A stretch of 64,000 nt of DNA from Streptomyces sp. NBC_00539 (GCF_036346105.1 NZ_CP107811.1:4034501-4098500); one strand, 5' to 3'. Numbered from the stretch's first letter, positions 15,884 to 24,570 are shown. The notes: generated by a model not told the origin, from the letters alone. Numbers and translations: made by a program.

Positions 15884-16025
15884 GGGGACTCCTTCGGCAG
15901 GCGGGTGCGCGCAGCCTAACCGCGAAAGATGCAGAGGACACCTACCCGTCCGCCACGTGAACGGGCCCGGCCGTGGCGGTGTCGGCCCCCTCCACAACTG
16001 ACGCTGCATCAGATAGACCGGTGTC

Positions 16026-16961
16026 ATGACGACAGACGAGACGGCGGCAGACGCAACGGCGGCAGACGCAACGGCGGCAGATGCGATGACGGCAGGCGCG
16101 ACGACGGCGGACGCCATACCGGTGCGGGGCGGCGACACCCGGGCCGAGGACTACGCGGCGCTCGCCTCCGTGGGCCCGTACGGCGTCCGCCCGGGCCACG
16201 CGCTGATCACCATGGTCGAACCGCACCCGGGCCACGAGTTCGCGTACAACCGCTGGTACGAGGACGACCACTACTACGCCGGCGCCATGGCCATGCCCTG
16301 GATGTACGCCGGACGCCGCTGGGTCGCCACCAAGGACCTCCAGGAGCTGCGCTACCCCGAGAAGTCGGCCGTCGCCCAGCCCGTCTCGGCCGGGTGCTAC
16401 CTGTCGACGTACTGGGTGACCGAAGGCCGGTACGACGAGCACATGAAGTGGACCGTCGGCATCAACAAGCGGCTGAACCGCGACGGTCGCGTCTACCAGG
16501 ACCGCACGCACGTCTTCACGGCCTTCCAGGACCACGAGGCCACCGTCTACCGCGACGGTGCGGCCGGGCCGCGCGACTTCCACGCCCTCGACCACCCCTA
16601 CTCGGGGCTGGTCCTCCAGGTCGTCGACGCCGTCGGCCCCGAGCAGCGGGCGCGACTGCTGGAGTGGCTGCGCTCGCGGTCCCTGCCGAAGCGGCTGGCG
16701 GGCGGTCCCGCGGCGATGGTGACGGTCTTCCGGCCGACGCCGCTGCCCGGCGACCGCATGACGTACGTCAAGCAGGTCGAGGGCGTCGGCACCCGGTTGA
16801 CGCTGCTCTGGTTCCTGGAGGCCGATCCCCGGACCTGCTGGCACCGGTTCGAGGGACTGGACGCGGAGGTCGCGGAGGCGGGTCTGGGGCGGGTGGAGCT
16901 GGTGGCCCCGTTCATCCCGACGGTGCCGGGGACGGACCGTTACGTGGACCGGCTGCGCTGA
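16026..16961 (+). CDS. hypothetical protein with a TAADA-repeat N-terminus
   Basis: A 311-residue protein of no family I can name. Residues 1-31 are low complexity, built from a 15-bp repeat (T-A-A-D-A three times, then variants). The rest looks like two ferredoxin-like alpha/beta-barrel halves: H-A-L-I-T-M-V-E-P...F-A-Y-N-R-W-Y-E-D-D-H-Y-Y-A-G-A and a later T-L-L-W-F-L-E-A. That resembles EthD/dimeric-barrel proteins. No ribosome-binding site is evident before ATG 16026; ATG 16086, after the repeat, is an alternative. It is divergent from the aminotransferase. Confidence 0.7.
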   Translation: MTTDETAADATAADATAADAMTAGATTADAIPVRGGDTRAEDYAALASVGPYGVRPGHALITMVEPHPGHEFAYNRWYEDDHYYAGAMAMPWMYAGRRWVATKDLQELRYPEKSAVAQPVSAGCYLSTYWVTEGRYDEHMKWTVGINKRLNRDGRVYQDRTHVFTAFQDHEATVYRDGAAGPRDFHALDHPYSGLVLQVVDAVGPEQRARLLEWLRSRSLPKRLAGGPAAMVTVFRPTPLPGDRMTYVKQVEGVGTRLTLLWFLEADPRTCWHRFEGLDAEVAEAGLGRVELVAPFIPTVPGTDRYVDRLR

Positions 16962-17094
16962 GGGCGGTTCGTTCCGCGGCGCGGCGGCTCCGGTCGGGCT
17001 GCGGACAGGGCAGAGCCCCCTCGGCCTGGACGGCGACCGGTCGAGAGGGCATCAACCAACGGCTTGTTCATGAGGCGGACGGACGTCGTCACGC

Positions 17095-17307
17095 TCAGAC
17101 GAGGCGTCCCAGCCGGCCCTCGGTGACGTCGGCGACGAAGGAGTTCCAGGACCCCGGCGCGAAGGTGAGGGACGGGCCGTCCTGCACCTTCGAGTCGCGG
17201 ACCGCGATGGCCTCCATGACGGGCGACTTGACTTCGACGCAGGCGCCGTTGCCGCCGGAGTAGGAGGACTTGGTCCAGTTTTCCGTAGCGCCCTGACGAA
17301 TAGCCAT
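17095..17307 (-). CDS. DUF397 protein
   Basis: A 70-residue single-domain DUF397 protein: W-T-K-S-S-Y-S-G-G-N-G-A-C-V-E-V then V-R-D-S-K-V-Q-D-G-P and W-N-S-F-V. ATG 17307 follows C-C-G-G-A-G-A. It lies downstream of, and on the same strand as, an XRE/DUF5753 regulator about 200 bp away, the usual partner order, though not overlapping as in the first pair. Confidence 0.85.
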   Translation of the reverse strand: MAIRQGATENWTKSSYSGGNGACVEVKSPVMEAIAVRDSKVQDGPSLTFAPGSWNSFVADVTEGRLGRLV

Positions 17308-17509
17308 GTTTTTCTCCGGTTCAGCGAGTAGTTCCGGGTCTCGTCGGCCTTTGCTTCCGGCCGACGTGATCGACGCTACCCGCACCGTCCGACGGGTGAA
17401 GTGGGCGTTCACTCGACCGGGTGGCATATTCCATTCAGGCCTTCTGTGGCCGGGGAGTGACGGTGTACCGTACCGGCCCCCCTCGCCACCTGCCCGGTTT
17501 CCTCCGCTT

Positions 17510-18394
17510 TTACTTCCCCTTGCCCGCATAGTGGTCAATGATCTCGGCGATGAACTGCCGTGTCTGTTCGACATTGAGCGCTTGGGCGCGCAAGTGCTCG
17601 TACATCACGCTGTACTTCTGAACGTCGTTGGCCTTCTCCAGGTACAAATCGCTCGTCACGCCTTCGATGTAGACCACCGTCGAGTCGGAGGCGTCCGGGA
17701 ATTCGAGGATGGCGTACTGCCCGTTGACGCCCGGATGCGCGCCCATCGAGAACGGCATCACCTGCACGGTGATGTACGGCTGTTCCGACTGCTCTATCAG
17801 GTATTCGAGCTGCCGGATCATCAACTGCGCGTCGCCCACGTGCCGGCGCAGCGCCGCCTCGTCGATCACCGCCCACAGCCGCAGCGGCCCGACCTCCGGG
17901 TTGTTGTTGTCCGTCTCGGAGAGCCGCTTCTGGCGGTGCATCCGGACCTGGACGCGCTTGTCCACGTCGGCCGGCGCGGTCTCCGGGAGCGCGCCGCGGA
18001 TCAGGGCGTGGGCGTACTCGGGGGTCTGGAGCAGGCCGGGGACCATCTGGGGCTCGTACGTGCGCAGACTGGTCGCATCGGTTTCCAGGCCGATGTAGAC
18101 GCTGTACGGGATGTCGCCGAAGGCGTGCCACCAGCCCTGCTGGCGCGAGTCCTTGGCCATCTGCATGAGGGAGTCGACGAGCCGGCGGTCCTCGACCTCG
18201 TACACGTCGCACAGGTCGCGGACGTCGCGCTGGCTGATGGAGCGACGGCCGTTCTCCAGCCGACTGATCTTGGACTGGGAAACGAGCAGACGCTCGGCGA
18301 CCTGCTCGGCCGTCATTCCTTTGTCCTCGCGCAACTTGCGCAGCTCCATGCCCAGTCGGCGGCGTCGGACGGTGGGATTGACATTGGACGCCAC
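17510..18394 (-). CDS. XRE-family regulator with DUF5753 domain
   Basis: A 294-residue protein. The HTH is at about residues 15-75 (LGMELRKLREDKGMTAEQVA, SQSKISRLENGRRSI), followed by DUF5753 (PQMVPGLLQTPEYAHALI, ITVQVMPFSMGAHPGVNGQ, VYIEGVTSDLYLEK). The GTG at 18394 opens V-A-S-N-V-N-P with GGAGG 10 bases upstream; the frame runs open to 18640. It resembles the first regulator (3050) in domain order but is divergent in sequence. Together with the DUF397 gene downstream it forms a second pair in the window. The target genes are unknown. Confidence 0.85.
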   Translation of the reverse strand: MASNVNPTVRRRRLGMELRKLREDKGMTAEQVAERLLVSQSKISRLENGRRSISQRDVRDLCDVYEVEDRRLVDSLMQMAKDSRQQGWWHAFGDIPYSVYIGLETDATSLRTYEPQMVPGLLQTPEYAHALIRGALPETAPADVDKRVQVRMHRQKRLSETDNNNPEVGPLRLWAVIDEAALRRHVGDAQLMIRQLEYLIEQSEQPYITVQVMPFSMGAHPGVNGQYAILEFPDASDSTVVYIEGVTSDLYLEKANDVQKYSVMYEHLRAQALNVEQTRQFIAEIIDHYAGKGK

Positions 18395-18706
18395 GGGGAC
18401 GGCACCTCCGCCTTCTTCTGGATCTGTCTCTCTGCGTGTCTGATGTTCAGCAGACTGCCACCGAAGGGTGCGGCGGCGCTGGGGAACGGACCGGAAAGAC
18501 AGACGTGCGGGGCGGTGGGACCGGTGAACCGGTCTCACCGCCCCGCACGCTGGCGGCTCCCGAACCGGGTCTTTTGGGGGACGGCCGGTTGCGGCGTGGC
18601 GCACGTGGTGCCTGTGGTGCCGGCCCGCTGGGTGGGTCAAGGGGTGTCGCGGGCCGCGGTGCGGGTGGTGGTGCGCGTGGTGGTGCGCGTGCTGCTCAGC
18701 TGCCGT
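18395..18706. other. 312-bp intergenic stretch between GPP34 and XRE genes
   Basis: It holds the double hairpin at 18504-18549 and a G/T-rich repetitive segment at about 18657-18700 (GTGGTGCGCGT twice). I see no credible coding sequence. Confidence 0.5.
18504..18549 (-). terminator. very strong hairpin, probable terminator of the GPP34 gene
   Basis: A perfect 14-bp stem (18504-18517 with 18536-18549) encloses a second perfect 7-bp stem GACCGGT/ACCGGTC (18519-18525 with 18528-18534) around a 2-base loop. In the minus direction it is followed by TCTGTCTTTCC. It lies downstream of the GPP34 gene and upstream of the XRE gene, both on the minus strand. It could also act as a protein-binding palindrome. 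Confidence 0.65.
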
Positions 18707-19468
18707 TCAGTGCGCGGCCACCCGGGCCATCGCACCCGTGCGGCGCGGCTGCATCGGTACGGCGGCGGCCCGGGCGGTGGGTGCCGCCGATGCCGAGGCC
18801 GTTGCCGACGCGGTGGCCGGGGCGCGGTCCCGCCTCGGCTGTGCCGCCACCCCGTTCTGGACGTCCATGACGGCGTGCGCCACGAGACCGCCCATGGGGT
18901 CGTGCCGGATCAGGTCCCGCAGCCGGGACCTGGACGACCGCCCCTCGTTGCCGGGGTACAGGTGCTTGCCGAGTCCGACCGCGTGGGCCAGTGCGGCGAG
19001 CGCCGCGGTCCGCGGGTCCGGCGGTACACCGGTGCGGATCGCACTGTCGAGCCGGGCGCGGATCTCCCGGCTGATCGCCGTGTCCGTCGCCTGGTAGCGA
19101 GTCGTCGGCAGCACCCCGCACATCTGTCCCGCGACGGCATGGACCATGCCGCAGCGCTCCAGGTGAGCGAGGTAAATCTGACGGAGCCCCAGCCGGGGCC
19201 CGCCGATCCAGTGAACGGCCCGGACCGGGCTGCCGCGCCTGCGCAGCAGTTCCAGTGCGGAGTCCAGAGTCGGATCTCCTGTCGGCCGTGGCATCACCAC
19301 GGCGATACGATCCCCATCAGGGGCTATCCGTCCTGCCAGAGCCAGCTCTACTAGCTGTGCCCCGGCCAGGCCGAGGTCGAGCGACTGCGGCTGCGCCGTG
19401 GTTCCCGTGGTCGGGTCCAAGGCGAGCAGCAAAAGCTCCTCCGGAATTGTTCTGCGGCTCCTGCCCAT
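18707..19468 (-). CDS. GPP34 (GOLPH3/VPS74-like) family protein
   Basis: A 253-residue protein starting M-G-R-S-R-R-T-I-P-E-E-L-L-L-L-A-L-D-P, followed by D-L-G-L-A-G-A-Q-L-V-E-L-A-L-A-G-R-I, typical of the GPP34 fold. R-Y-Q-A-T-D at about residue 124 and an L-G-K-H-L-Y-P-G segment follow. The eukaryotic family binds phosphatidylinositol 4-phosphate; bacterial roles are unclear, and Streptomyces has many copies. The last 45 residues are Ala/Thr-rich and disordered. It is divergent from the D,D-carboxypeptidase, so they may share control. Confidence 0.85.
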   Translation of the reverse strand: MGRSRRTIPEELLLLALDPTTGTTAQPQSLDLGLAGAQLVELALAGRIAPDGDRIAVVMPRPTGDPTLDSALELLRRRGSPVRAVHWIGGPRLGLRQIYLAHLERCGMVHAVAGQMCGVLPTTRYQATDTAISREIRARLDSAIRTGVPPDPRTAALAALAHAVGLGKHLYPGNEGRSSRSRLRDLIRHDPMGGLVAHAVMDVQNGVAAQPRRDRAPATASATASASAAPTARAAAVPMQPRRTGAMARVAAH

Positions 19469-19547
19469 CCATGCCTCCCCGCGTGGATGAGTGACAGGGT
19501 GACGCCTCTCACATTCATCTGTCGAGAGCGCCTGGACGCTTTGTGGG

Positions 19548-19576
19548 GGAACCGGCAGCTATGTCGTTCTCGTCTA
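19548..19576 (+). promoter_or_regulatory. candidate ECF-sigma (SigE-like) promoter of the D,D-carboxypeptidase
   Basis: GGAACC (19548-19553) and CGTCTA (19571-19576) are separated by 17 bp, close to the GGAAC/CGTCTA pattern of cell-envelope-stress ECF promoters in Streptomyces. It lies 79 bp before the GTG start at 19655. It also argues against a start further upstream at 19487. Confidence 0.5.
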
Positions 19577-19654
19577 GCGGGTGGGCGATGCCCCCGAGAC
19601 GGGACACTGTTAGACGGTTCGGACAGCGACCGGACGGCGAACGAGGAGGAACTG

Positions 19655-22543
19655 GTGGCGGGCGAGTCCCCCGACAAGTCGGTAGATGAAGGTGCGTCGG
19701 GGACGGCGGAGCCCGCCACGCCGCGTGCGGAGCGGGACCCGAGGCTGTCGGTCCTCCGCCCGCGCGAAGCGGTGGAGCCGGGCGACCGGGACCCCTTGAA
19801 GGAAGCGGTGGCGGCCTGGGTCGCCACGGAGCCCTCCCGGGGTTCGGGGGACCGTGCCCCGGCTCGGGCCGAGGCCGAGGCCGAGGCCGAGGCTTCGGGT
19901 GCCGATGAGGCGGACTCCGCCGAGCCGGCGGGCCCGGCTGACCGGCGGACGACCACGTCCGGTGCCGTGAAGCCCGGCTCCTCCTCCGTCGAGCCGGAGG
20001 AGGAGCCCCGCACGCCCACCCCGGCCAAGTCGGCGGCTGCCGACAGCGAGCAGGCTTCCGCTTCGGACGCCGACGGTCCGGATCCGGCCAAGCCGTCCGG
20101 CTCCGGCGAGGCGGAGAAGACGGCGTCCGGCGCCGCGAAGCCGGGTTCCGGCAAGCCGGAGGACAAGCCGGCCGCGGCCGAGCCGGCCGACAGTGAGCGC
20201 ACCGCGGTCTTCCGTGCCGTGAAGCCGGAGGCTGCCGGGTCGGGTTCTGCTGGTCGGGATTCGGCCAAGGCGTCCGGCTCCGACGCGTCGGAGAAGACGG
20301 CGTTCGGGGTCGCGAAGTCGGGTTCCGGCAAGCCGGAGGACAAGCCGGCCGACAGTGAGCGCACCGCGGTCTTCCGTGCGGTGAAGCCGGAGGTCGCCGG
20401 GTCGGGTTCTGCTGGTCGGGATTCGGCCAAGCCCGCTGGCTCCGGTGAGGCGGAGAAGACGGCGTCCGGTTCGGGTGCCGACGGGGCGTCGGGTTCCGCT
20501 GCGGCGGAGAAGAAGACGGCTGACGAAGCCCGCACCGCTGCCCCGGCGAAGCCCGCGGCGGCTGGCCCGGCCGACAGTGAGCGCACCGCTGTCTTCCGTG
20601 CGGTGAAGCCGGAGGCCGCCGGGTCGGGTTCCGCTGGTCGGGATTCGGCCAAGGCGTCCGGCTCCGGCGAGGCGGAGAAGACGGCGTTCGGGGTCGCGAA
20701 GCCGGGTTCCGGCAAGCCGGAGGACAAGCCGGCCGACAGCGAGCGCACCGCCGTCTTCCGTGCGGTGAAGCCGGAGGCCGCCGGGTCGGGTTCCGCCGGT
20801 CGGGATTCGGCCAAGGCGTCCGGCTCCGACGCGTCGGAGAAGACCGCTTCCGGGGCCGCGAAGCCGCGTGCCGAGAAGCCCGGGGACACCGGCACCGGCC
20901 CCGCCGACAGTGAGCGCACCGCCGTCTTCCGCAAGCCGGGATCCGGGGACCCCCGCACCACCCCGGCCAAGCCGGCCCCGGCCAAGCCGGCCGCGGCCGA
21001 GCCCGCCGACAGTGAGCGCACCGCCGTCTTCCGTGCCGTGAAGCCTGGTACGGCCGCGCCGACCGCCGAGGGCCGGGATGCGGCCAAGCCCGCTCCCGGC
21101 GGCCCCGCCGCCAAGCCGGCCGGAGCCAACCCGCGCGGAAGCACCTTCGTACCCCTCGGCGGCGACGGCCCCCGGCCGCCCGCCCCGCAGACGGCCCGGC
21201 CCCCGGCCCGCCCCCAGCCCTCACCCGACGCCGAGCGGACCACGCAGCAGCCGCTGCCCCCCAAGCCGCCGCTCGACATGCTGGCGGACCTCACCAACAA
21301 CCCGCCCCCGCCGCCGACCCCCCTCCGCACCACGGTCCGGCGGGTCAAGATCTACGCGCCGGTCGTCCTGCTCCTCGCGGTCGTCCTGGCGGTCGTGCAG
21401 CTCGTGCGCCCGCTGCCCGCGCCCCGCCTCGCCCTGAGCGCTAAGGCCTCGTACACCTTCGACGGCGGCGCCCCCACCCTCCCCTGGCCGAAGGAGGGCC
21501 AGGGCTTCATGGCCGCCGCCGGCCTCGGCACCGTCGGCACCTTCGGCGAGCAGAAGCCCATCGCCATCGGCAGCGTCGCCAAGACCATGACGGCGTACGT
21601 GATCCTCAAGAACCACCCCCTCAAGCCGAGGGAAAAGGGTCCGATGATCGACGTCGACAAGACCGCCGTGGACGACGGCCGCAAGGAGTCCGAGGGCGAG
21701 TCCACGGTCAACACGTTGAAGGAGGGCGACAAGATCTCCGAGTACGACGCCCTCGCCGCGATCATGATCCCGTCCGCCAACAACGTCGCGCGCCTGCTCG
21801 CGCGCTGGGACACCGCCGGTGACCAGGAGGCGTTCGTCAAGAAGATGAACGACGCCGCCCGGGAACTCGGCATGACGAACACCACGTACACGGACCCCTC
21901 CGGTCTGGACCCGGCGACGGTCAGCACCGCCGAGGACCAGGTCAAGCTGGGTCTCAAGGTCGTCGAGATGCCGGAGCTGCTCGCGATCACCAAGCTCCCG
22001 AGCTGGACCGACCCCTCGGGCAAGCCCTGGCGGAACTACAACGACCTCGTCCCGTACAACGGCGCCGTCGGCATCAAGACCGGCTCCACCACCAAGGCCG
22101 GCGGCAACCTGCTCTTCGCCGCCGAGAAGAAGGTCGGCAAGACCAACCAGCTGATCGTCGGCGCGGTGCTCGGCCAGTACGGCACCCCGATCCTCGGTAC
22201 CGCGATCGCGGCGAGCAAGGACGTCATGCTCGCCACGCAGAAGGCGCTGACGGACGCGACCGTGGTCAAGAAGGGCGATGTCGTCGGGTACGTGGACGAC
22301 GGGCTCGGCGGTCACACCCCCGTGGTCGCCACCGCCGACGTGCAGGCGGTCGGCTGGCCCTCGCTCACGGTCACGGTGAAGCTGGGCGACGGCGGCTCCA
22401 AGCTGCCGGAGACCGCGAAGGCGGGCACCGAGGTGGGGATGCTGACCGTCGGTGAGGGCGCCAGTCAGGTGAAGGTGCCGGTGGCGTTGAAGAGCGACCT
22501 CGTCGCGCCCGGCATCGGCAGCAAACTGACTCGCGTCGGCTGA
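19655..22543 (+). CDS. D-alanyl-D-alanine carboxypeptidase with long repetitive cytoplasmic arm
   Basis: A 962-residue type II membrane protein. Residues 1-560 are Ala/Lys/Glu/Pro-rich and disordered. They contain six copies of P-A-D-S-E-R-T-A-V-F-R within a longer repeat (about residues 178-462). A transmembrane segment follows (about 566-586), then the penicillin-binding D-Ala carboxypeptidase domain. Its catalytic signatures are S-V-A-K (about 640), S-A-N (about 707) and K-T-G-S-T (about 808). The enzyme trims pentapeptide stems in peptidoglycan outside the cell. GTG 19655 follows G-A-G-G-A-G-G-A by 5 bases. The arm is far longer than in typical DacA (about 400 residues). Confidence 0.9.
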   Translation: MAGESPDKSVDEGASGTAEPATPRAERDPRLSVLRPREAVEPGDRDPLKEAVAAWVATEPSRGSGDRAPARAEAEAEAEASGADEADSAEPAGPADRRTTTSGAVKPGSSSVEPEEEPRTPTPAKSAAADSEQASASDADGPDPAKPSGSGEAEKTASGAAKPGSGKPEDKPAAAEPADSERTAVFRAVKPEAAGSGSAGRDSAKASGSDASEKTAFGVAKSGSGKPEDKPADSERTAVFRAVKPEVAGSGSAGRDSAKPAGSGEAEKTASGSGADGASGSAAAEKKTADEARTAAPAKPAAAGPADSERTAVFRAVKPEAAGSGSAGRDSAKASGSGEAEKTAFGVAKPGSGKPEDKPADSERTAVFRAVKPEAAGSGSAGRDSAKASGSDASEKTASGAAKPRAEKPGDTGTGPADSERTAVFRKPGSGDPRTTPAKPAPAKPAAAEPADSERTAVFRAVKPGTAAPTAEGRDAAKPAPGGPAAKPAGANPRGSTFVPLGGDGPRPPAPQTARPPARPQPSPDAERTTQQPLPPKPPLDMLADLTNNPPPPPTPLRTTVRRVKIYAPVVLLLAVVLAVVQLVRPLPAPRLALSAKASYTFDGGAPTLPWPKEGQGFMAAAGLGTVGTFGEQKPIAIGSVAKTMTAYVILKNHPLKPREKGPMIDVDKTAVDDGRKESEGESTVNTLKEGDKISEYDALAAIMIPSANNVARLLARWDTAGDQEAFVKKMNDAARELGMTNTTYTDPSGLDPATVSTAEDQVKLGLKVVEMPELLAITKLPSWTDPSGKPWRNYNDLVPYNGAVGIKTGSTTKAGGNLLFAAEKKVGKTNQLIVGAVLGQYGTPILGTAIAASKDVMLATQKALTDATVVKKGDVVGYVDDGLGGHTPVVATADVQAVGWPSLTVTVKLGDGGSKLPETAKAGTEVGMLTVGEGASQVKVPVALKSDLVAPGIGSKLTRVG
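20188..21040 (+). repeat. coding repeats encoding six PADSERTAVFR units
   Basis: Six in-frame copies begin near 20188, 20350, 20573, 20735, 20908 and 21007. The first four are followed by near-identical A-V-K-P-E-x-A-G-S-G-S-A-G-R-D-S-A-K segments. DNA identity between copies is high, so recent expansion is likely and copy number may vary between strains. Confidence 0.8.
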
Positions 22544-22654
22544 CCCACGGCCCACCGCCTACGGCCCCACGGGCCCCACGGCCCCCGACCCGCACGGGCG
22601 CCCCGGACAACCCCGGGGCGCCTGAGCGCGTCTGAGAAGGGGGGCCGGAACCCG

Positions 22655-22716
22655 AACCGGCAGAACCGGCAGAACCGGCAGAACCGGCACAACCGGCAGA
22701 TCCGGCAGAACCGGGA
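22655..22716. repeat. 9-bp tandem repeat (AACCGGCAG), nearly seven copies
   Basis: Units start at 22655, 22664, 22673, 22682, 22691, 22700 and 22709, with single-base variants (AACCGGCAC, ATCCGGCAG). The repeat ends 35 bp before the next start codon, so changes in copy number could alter the leader of the downstream mRNA. Confidence 0.85.
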
Positions 22717-22751
22717 CGGACGCGTGAACGCGACGGAAGAGAGCGTCGGCA

Positions 22752-24530
22752 GTGACCACCGCTGAGCAGTACAGGCGACCGGAGCGCGCCCGCGACACCG
22801 GACCGCGCGACGGGACCGACGGGAGCTGGGCGCACCGGCACCCGGTGGCCGTCGCCGCCGCCCTCGCCGCGCTCCTGCACGTCGTCTGGTTCTTCAGCTT
22901 CGCCAACAGCGGGGGCGACCTCGCGGCGCAGGACGCGTGGGCGGAGTTCGTCGGCCGCCACCCCGACACGGCGTACAACCTCGCCTGGTACGGGGGCATG
23001 CACCCGGTCTCGTACAGCGTGGTCTCGCCGTACCTCATGCACGTGCTCGGCGTCCGGACCACCATGATGGTCGCCGGCACCGTCTCGGCGGCGCTGCTCG
23101 CGCTGATCCTCACCCGGTGCCGGGGCGCCGTGCGGCGTCCGCTGTGGCCGGCCCTGGCCGGGGTGTACGGGCTGCTGTGCAACGCCCTGTCCGGCCGCGT
23201 CACCTTCGGGCTCGGGGCGATGTTCGCGCTGGCCGCCGTCGCCGCGGTCTTCTGCTGGCCGCGCAAGTGGGCGGAGCGCCGCTGGGCCAAGGCCGCCGTC
23301 GCCGCCCCGCTCGCGGGGCTCGCCACCGCTTCCAGCCCGGTGGCCGGCCTCTTCCTCGGGGTGGTCGCGGCCGCGCTGTTCCTGAGCGGGCGGCGGCCGG
23401 GGGCGTACGCGCTGGGGCTGGCGCCGGTGGCCGTGGTCGGGCTGTCGGCGTGGCTGTTCCCGTTCTCGGGCACGCAGCCGATGAAGCTGGGCTCGGCCTG
23501 GCTGCCGTTCGTGTTCGGGCTGGCGATCCTGTTCCTGGTGCCGAAGCGGTGGAAGACGGTCCGGATCGCCTCGGCCGTGTACACCGTCGGGGTGTTCCTG
23601 ACCTGGGCGATCGACTCCCAGGTGGGGTCGAACGTCACCCGCCTCGTGATGCTGTTCGGCGGGGCGGTGCTGCTGGCGGCGCTCCCGTATTCGATCCCGC
23701 GCTCGCGGCGCTGGTACGCCGTGGTCGTCGCCTTCGCCGGGCTGACGGTCTGGATCACCGCCAACAGCATCACCGACATCATCCGCACCACCCCGCTCGC
23801 CGCATGGAACCGGGAGCTGGCTCCGCTGGTCGACCAGCTCCAGAAGTCGGGCGCCGACCGGGGGCGGGTGGAGGTGGTACCGGCCAGCAGCCACCGCGAG
23901 TCCTCGGCCTTCCCGTCGTACGTGAACCTCGCGCGCGGCTGGAACCGCCAGGCCGACCTGGAGCGCAACCCGCTCTTCTACGACGACACCCTCACGGCCG
24001 AGAGCTACCGGTCCTGGCTGGAGCGCTGGGCCGTGCACTACGTGGTGCTGCCCGCCGACAAACCCGACTCGGGCGGGGCGGACGAGGCGAAGCTCGTGCG
24101 CGAGGGGCTGCCGTACCTCCAGCAGGTGTGGGGCGACGCGAACTGGCAGCTGTACAAGGTGCTCGCCCCGACGGACCTGGTGGCCGGGGCCGCCACGGTG
24201 GTGCGGGCGGGCGCGGACCAGCTGGTCATCGCGGTGCGGGAGCCGGGGCGGGTCCTGGTGCGGATCCCGCACTCGCCCTGGCTGGGGCTGGTCGACGCGG
24301 CGGGCCGGGCGGTGGCGCCGCCCCAGGAGACCTTCGCGTCGAAGGCGGCCGCAACGGCGCCGAAGCAGTACGCGAACACGGCCGGCTGCCTGTTCAAGGC
24401 CCCCGTGGACGCCGACGGGGACGTCTGGACGGAGCTGCTGGCGCCGGCCGCGGGACAGTACCGGGTGTCGGCGAAGTACCAGCTCCCCCGGGGTACCCCC
24501 TGCCCGGAGGAACTCCTGCGCGGCCCTTGA
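22752..24530 (+). CDS. polytopic membrane protein of unknown function
   Basis: A 592-residue protein with an acidic/basic cytoplasmic start, about ten hydrophobic segments between residues 30 and 345, and a large soluble C-terminal domain (about 360-592) predicted outside. Near residue 75 it has N-L-A-W-Y-G-G-M-H-P-V-S-Y-S-V-V-S-P-Y, reminiscent of PMT-type (GT-C) glycosyltransferases. I cannot see a clear catalytic Asp-Glu pair, so function is open. GTG 22752 follows G-G-A-A-G-A-G-A-G. It is downstream of the carboxypeptidase, so a cell-envelope role is plausible. Confidence 0.75.
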   Translation: MTTAEQYRRPERARDTGPRDGTDGSWAHRHPVAVAAALAALLHVVWFFSFANSGGDLAAQDAWAEFVGRHPDTAYNLAWYGGMHPVSYSVVSPYLMHVLGVRTTMMVAGTVSAALLALILTRCRGAVRRPLWPALAGVYGLLCNALSGRVTFGLGAMFALAAVAAVFCWPRKWAERRWAKAAVAAPLAGLATASSPVAGLFLGVVAAALFLSGRRPGAYALGLAPVAVVGLSAWLFPFSGTQPMKLGSAWLPFVFGLAILFLVPKRWKTVRIASAVYTVGVFLTWAIDSQVGSNVTRLVMLFGGAVLLAALPYSIPRSRRWYAVVVAFAGLTVWITANSITDIIRTTPLAAWNRELAPLVDQLQKSGADRGRVEVVPASSHRESSAFPSYVNLARGWNRQADLERNPLFYDDTLTAESYRSWLERWAVHYVVLPADKPDSGGADEAKLVREGLPYLQQVWGDANWQLYKVLAPTDLVAGAATVVRAGADQLVIAVREPGRVLVRIPHSPWLGLVDAAGRAVAPPQETFASKAAATAPKQYANTAGCLFKAPVDADGDVWTELLAPAAGQYRVSAKYQLPRGTPCPEELLRGP

Positions 24531-24570
24531 TCGGCGTGCGGTGGCCCCCGTACCTGCATACGATCCGGTT

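Noticed and set aside
19487-19654. Earlier start for the D,D-carboxypeptidase at 19487
   Set aside because: It lies upstream of the candidate promoter, and GTG 19655 has a much better ribosome-binding site.
19351-21348. 665-codon minus-strand frame opposite the carboxypeptidase repeats
   Set aside because: The Ser/Ala/Pro-rich translation only reflects the complementary repeat; it has no start context or domain.
22655-22716. Possible CRISPR-like or coding repeat
   Set aside because: The 9-bp head-to-tail unit has no spacers and no cas genes nearby.
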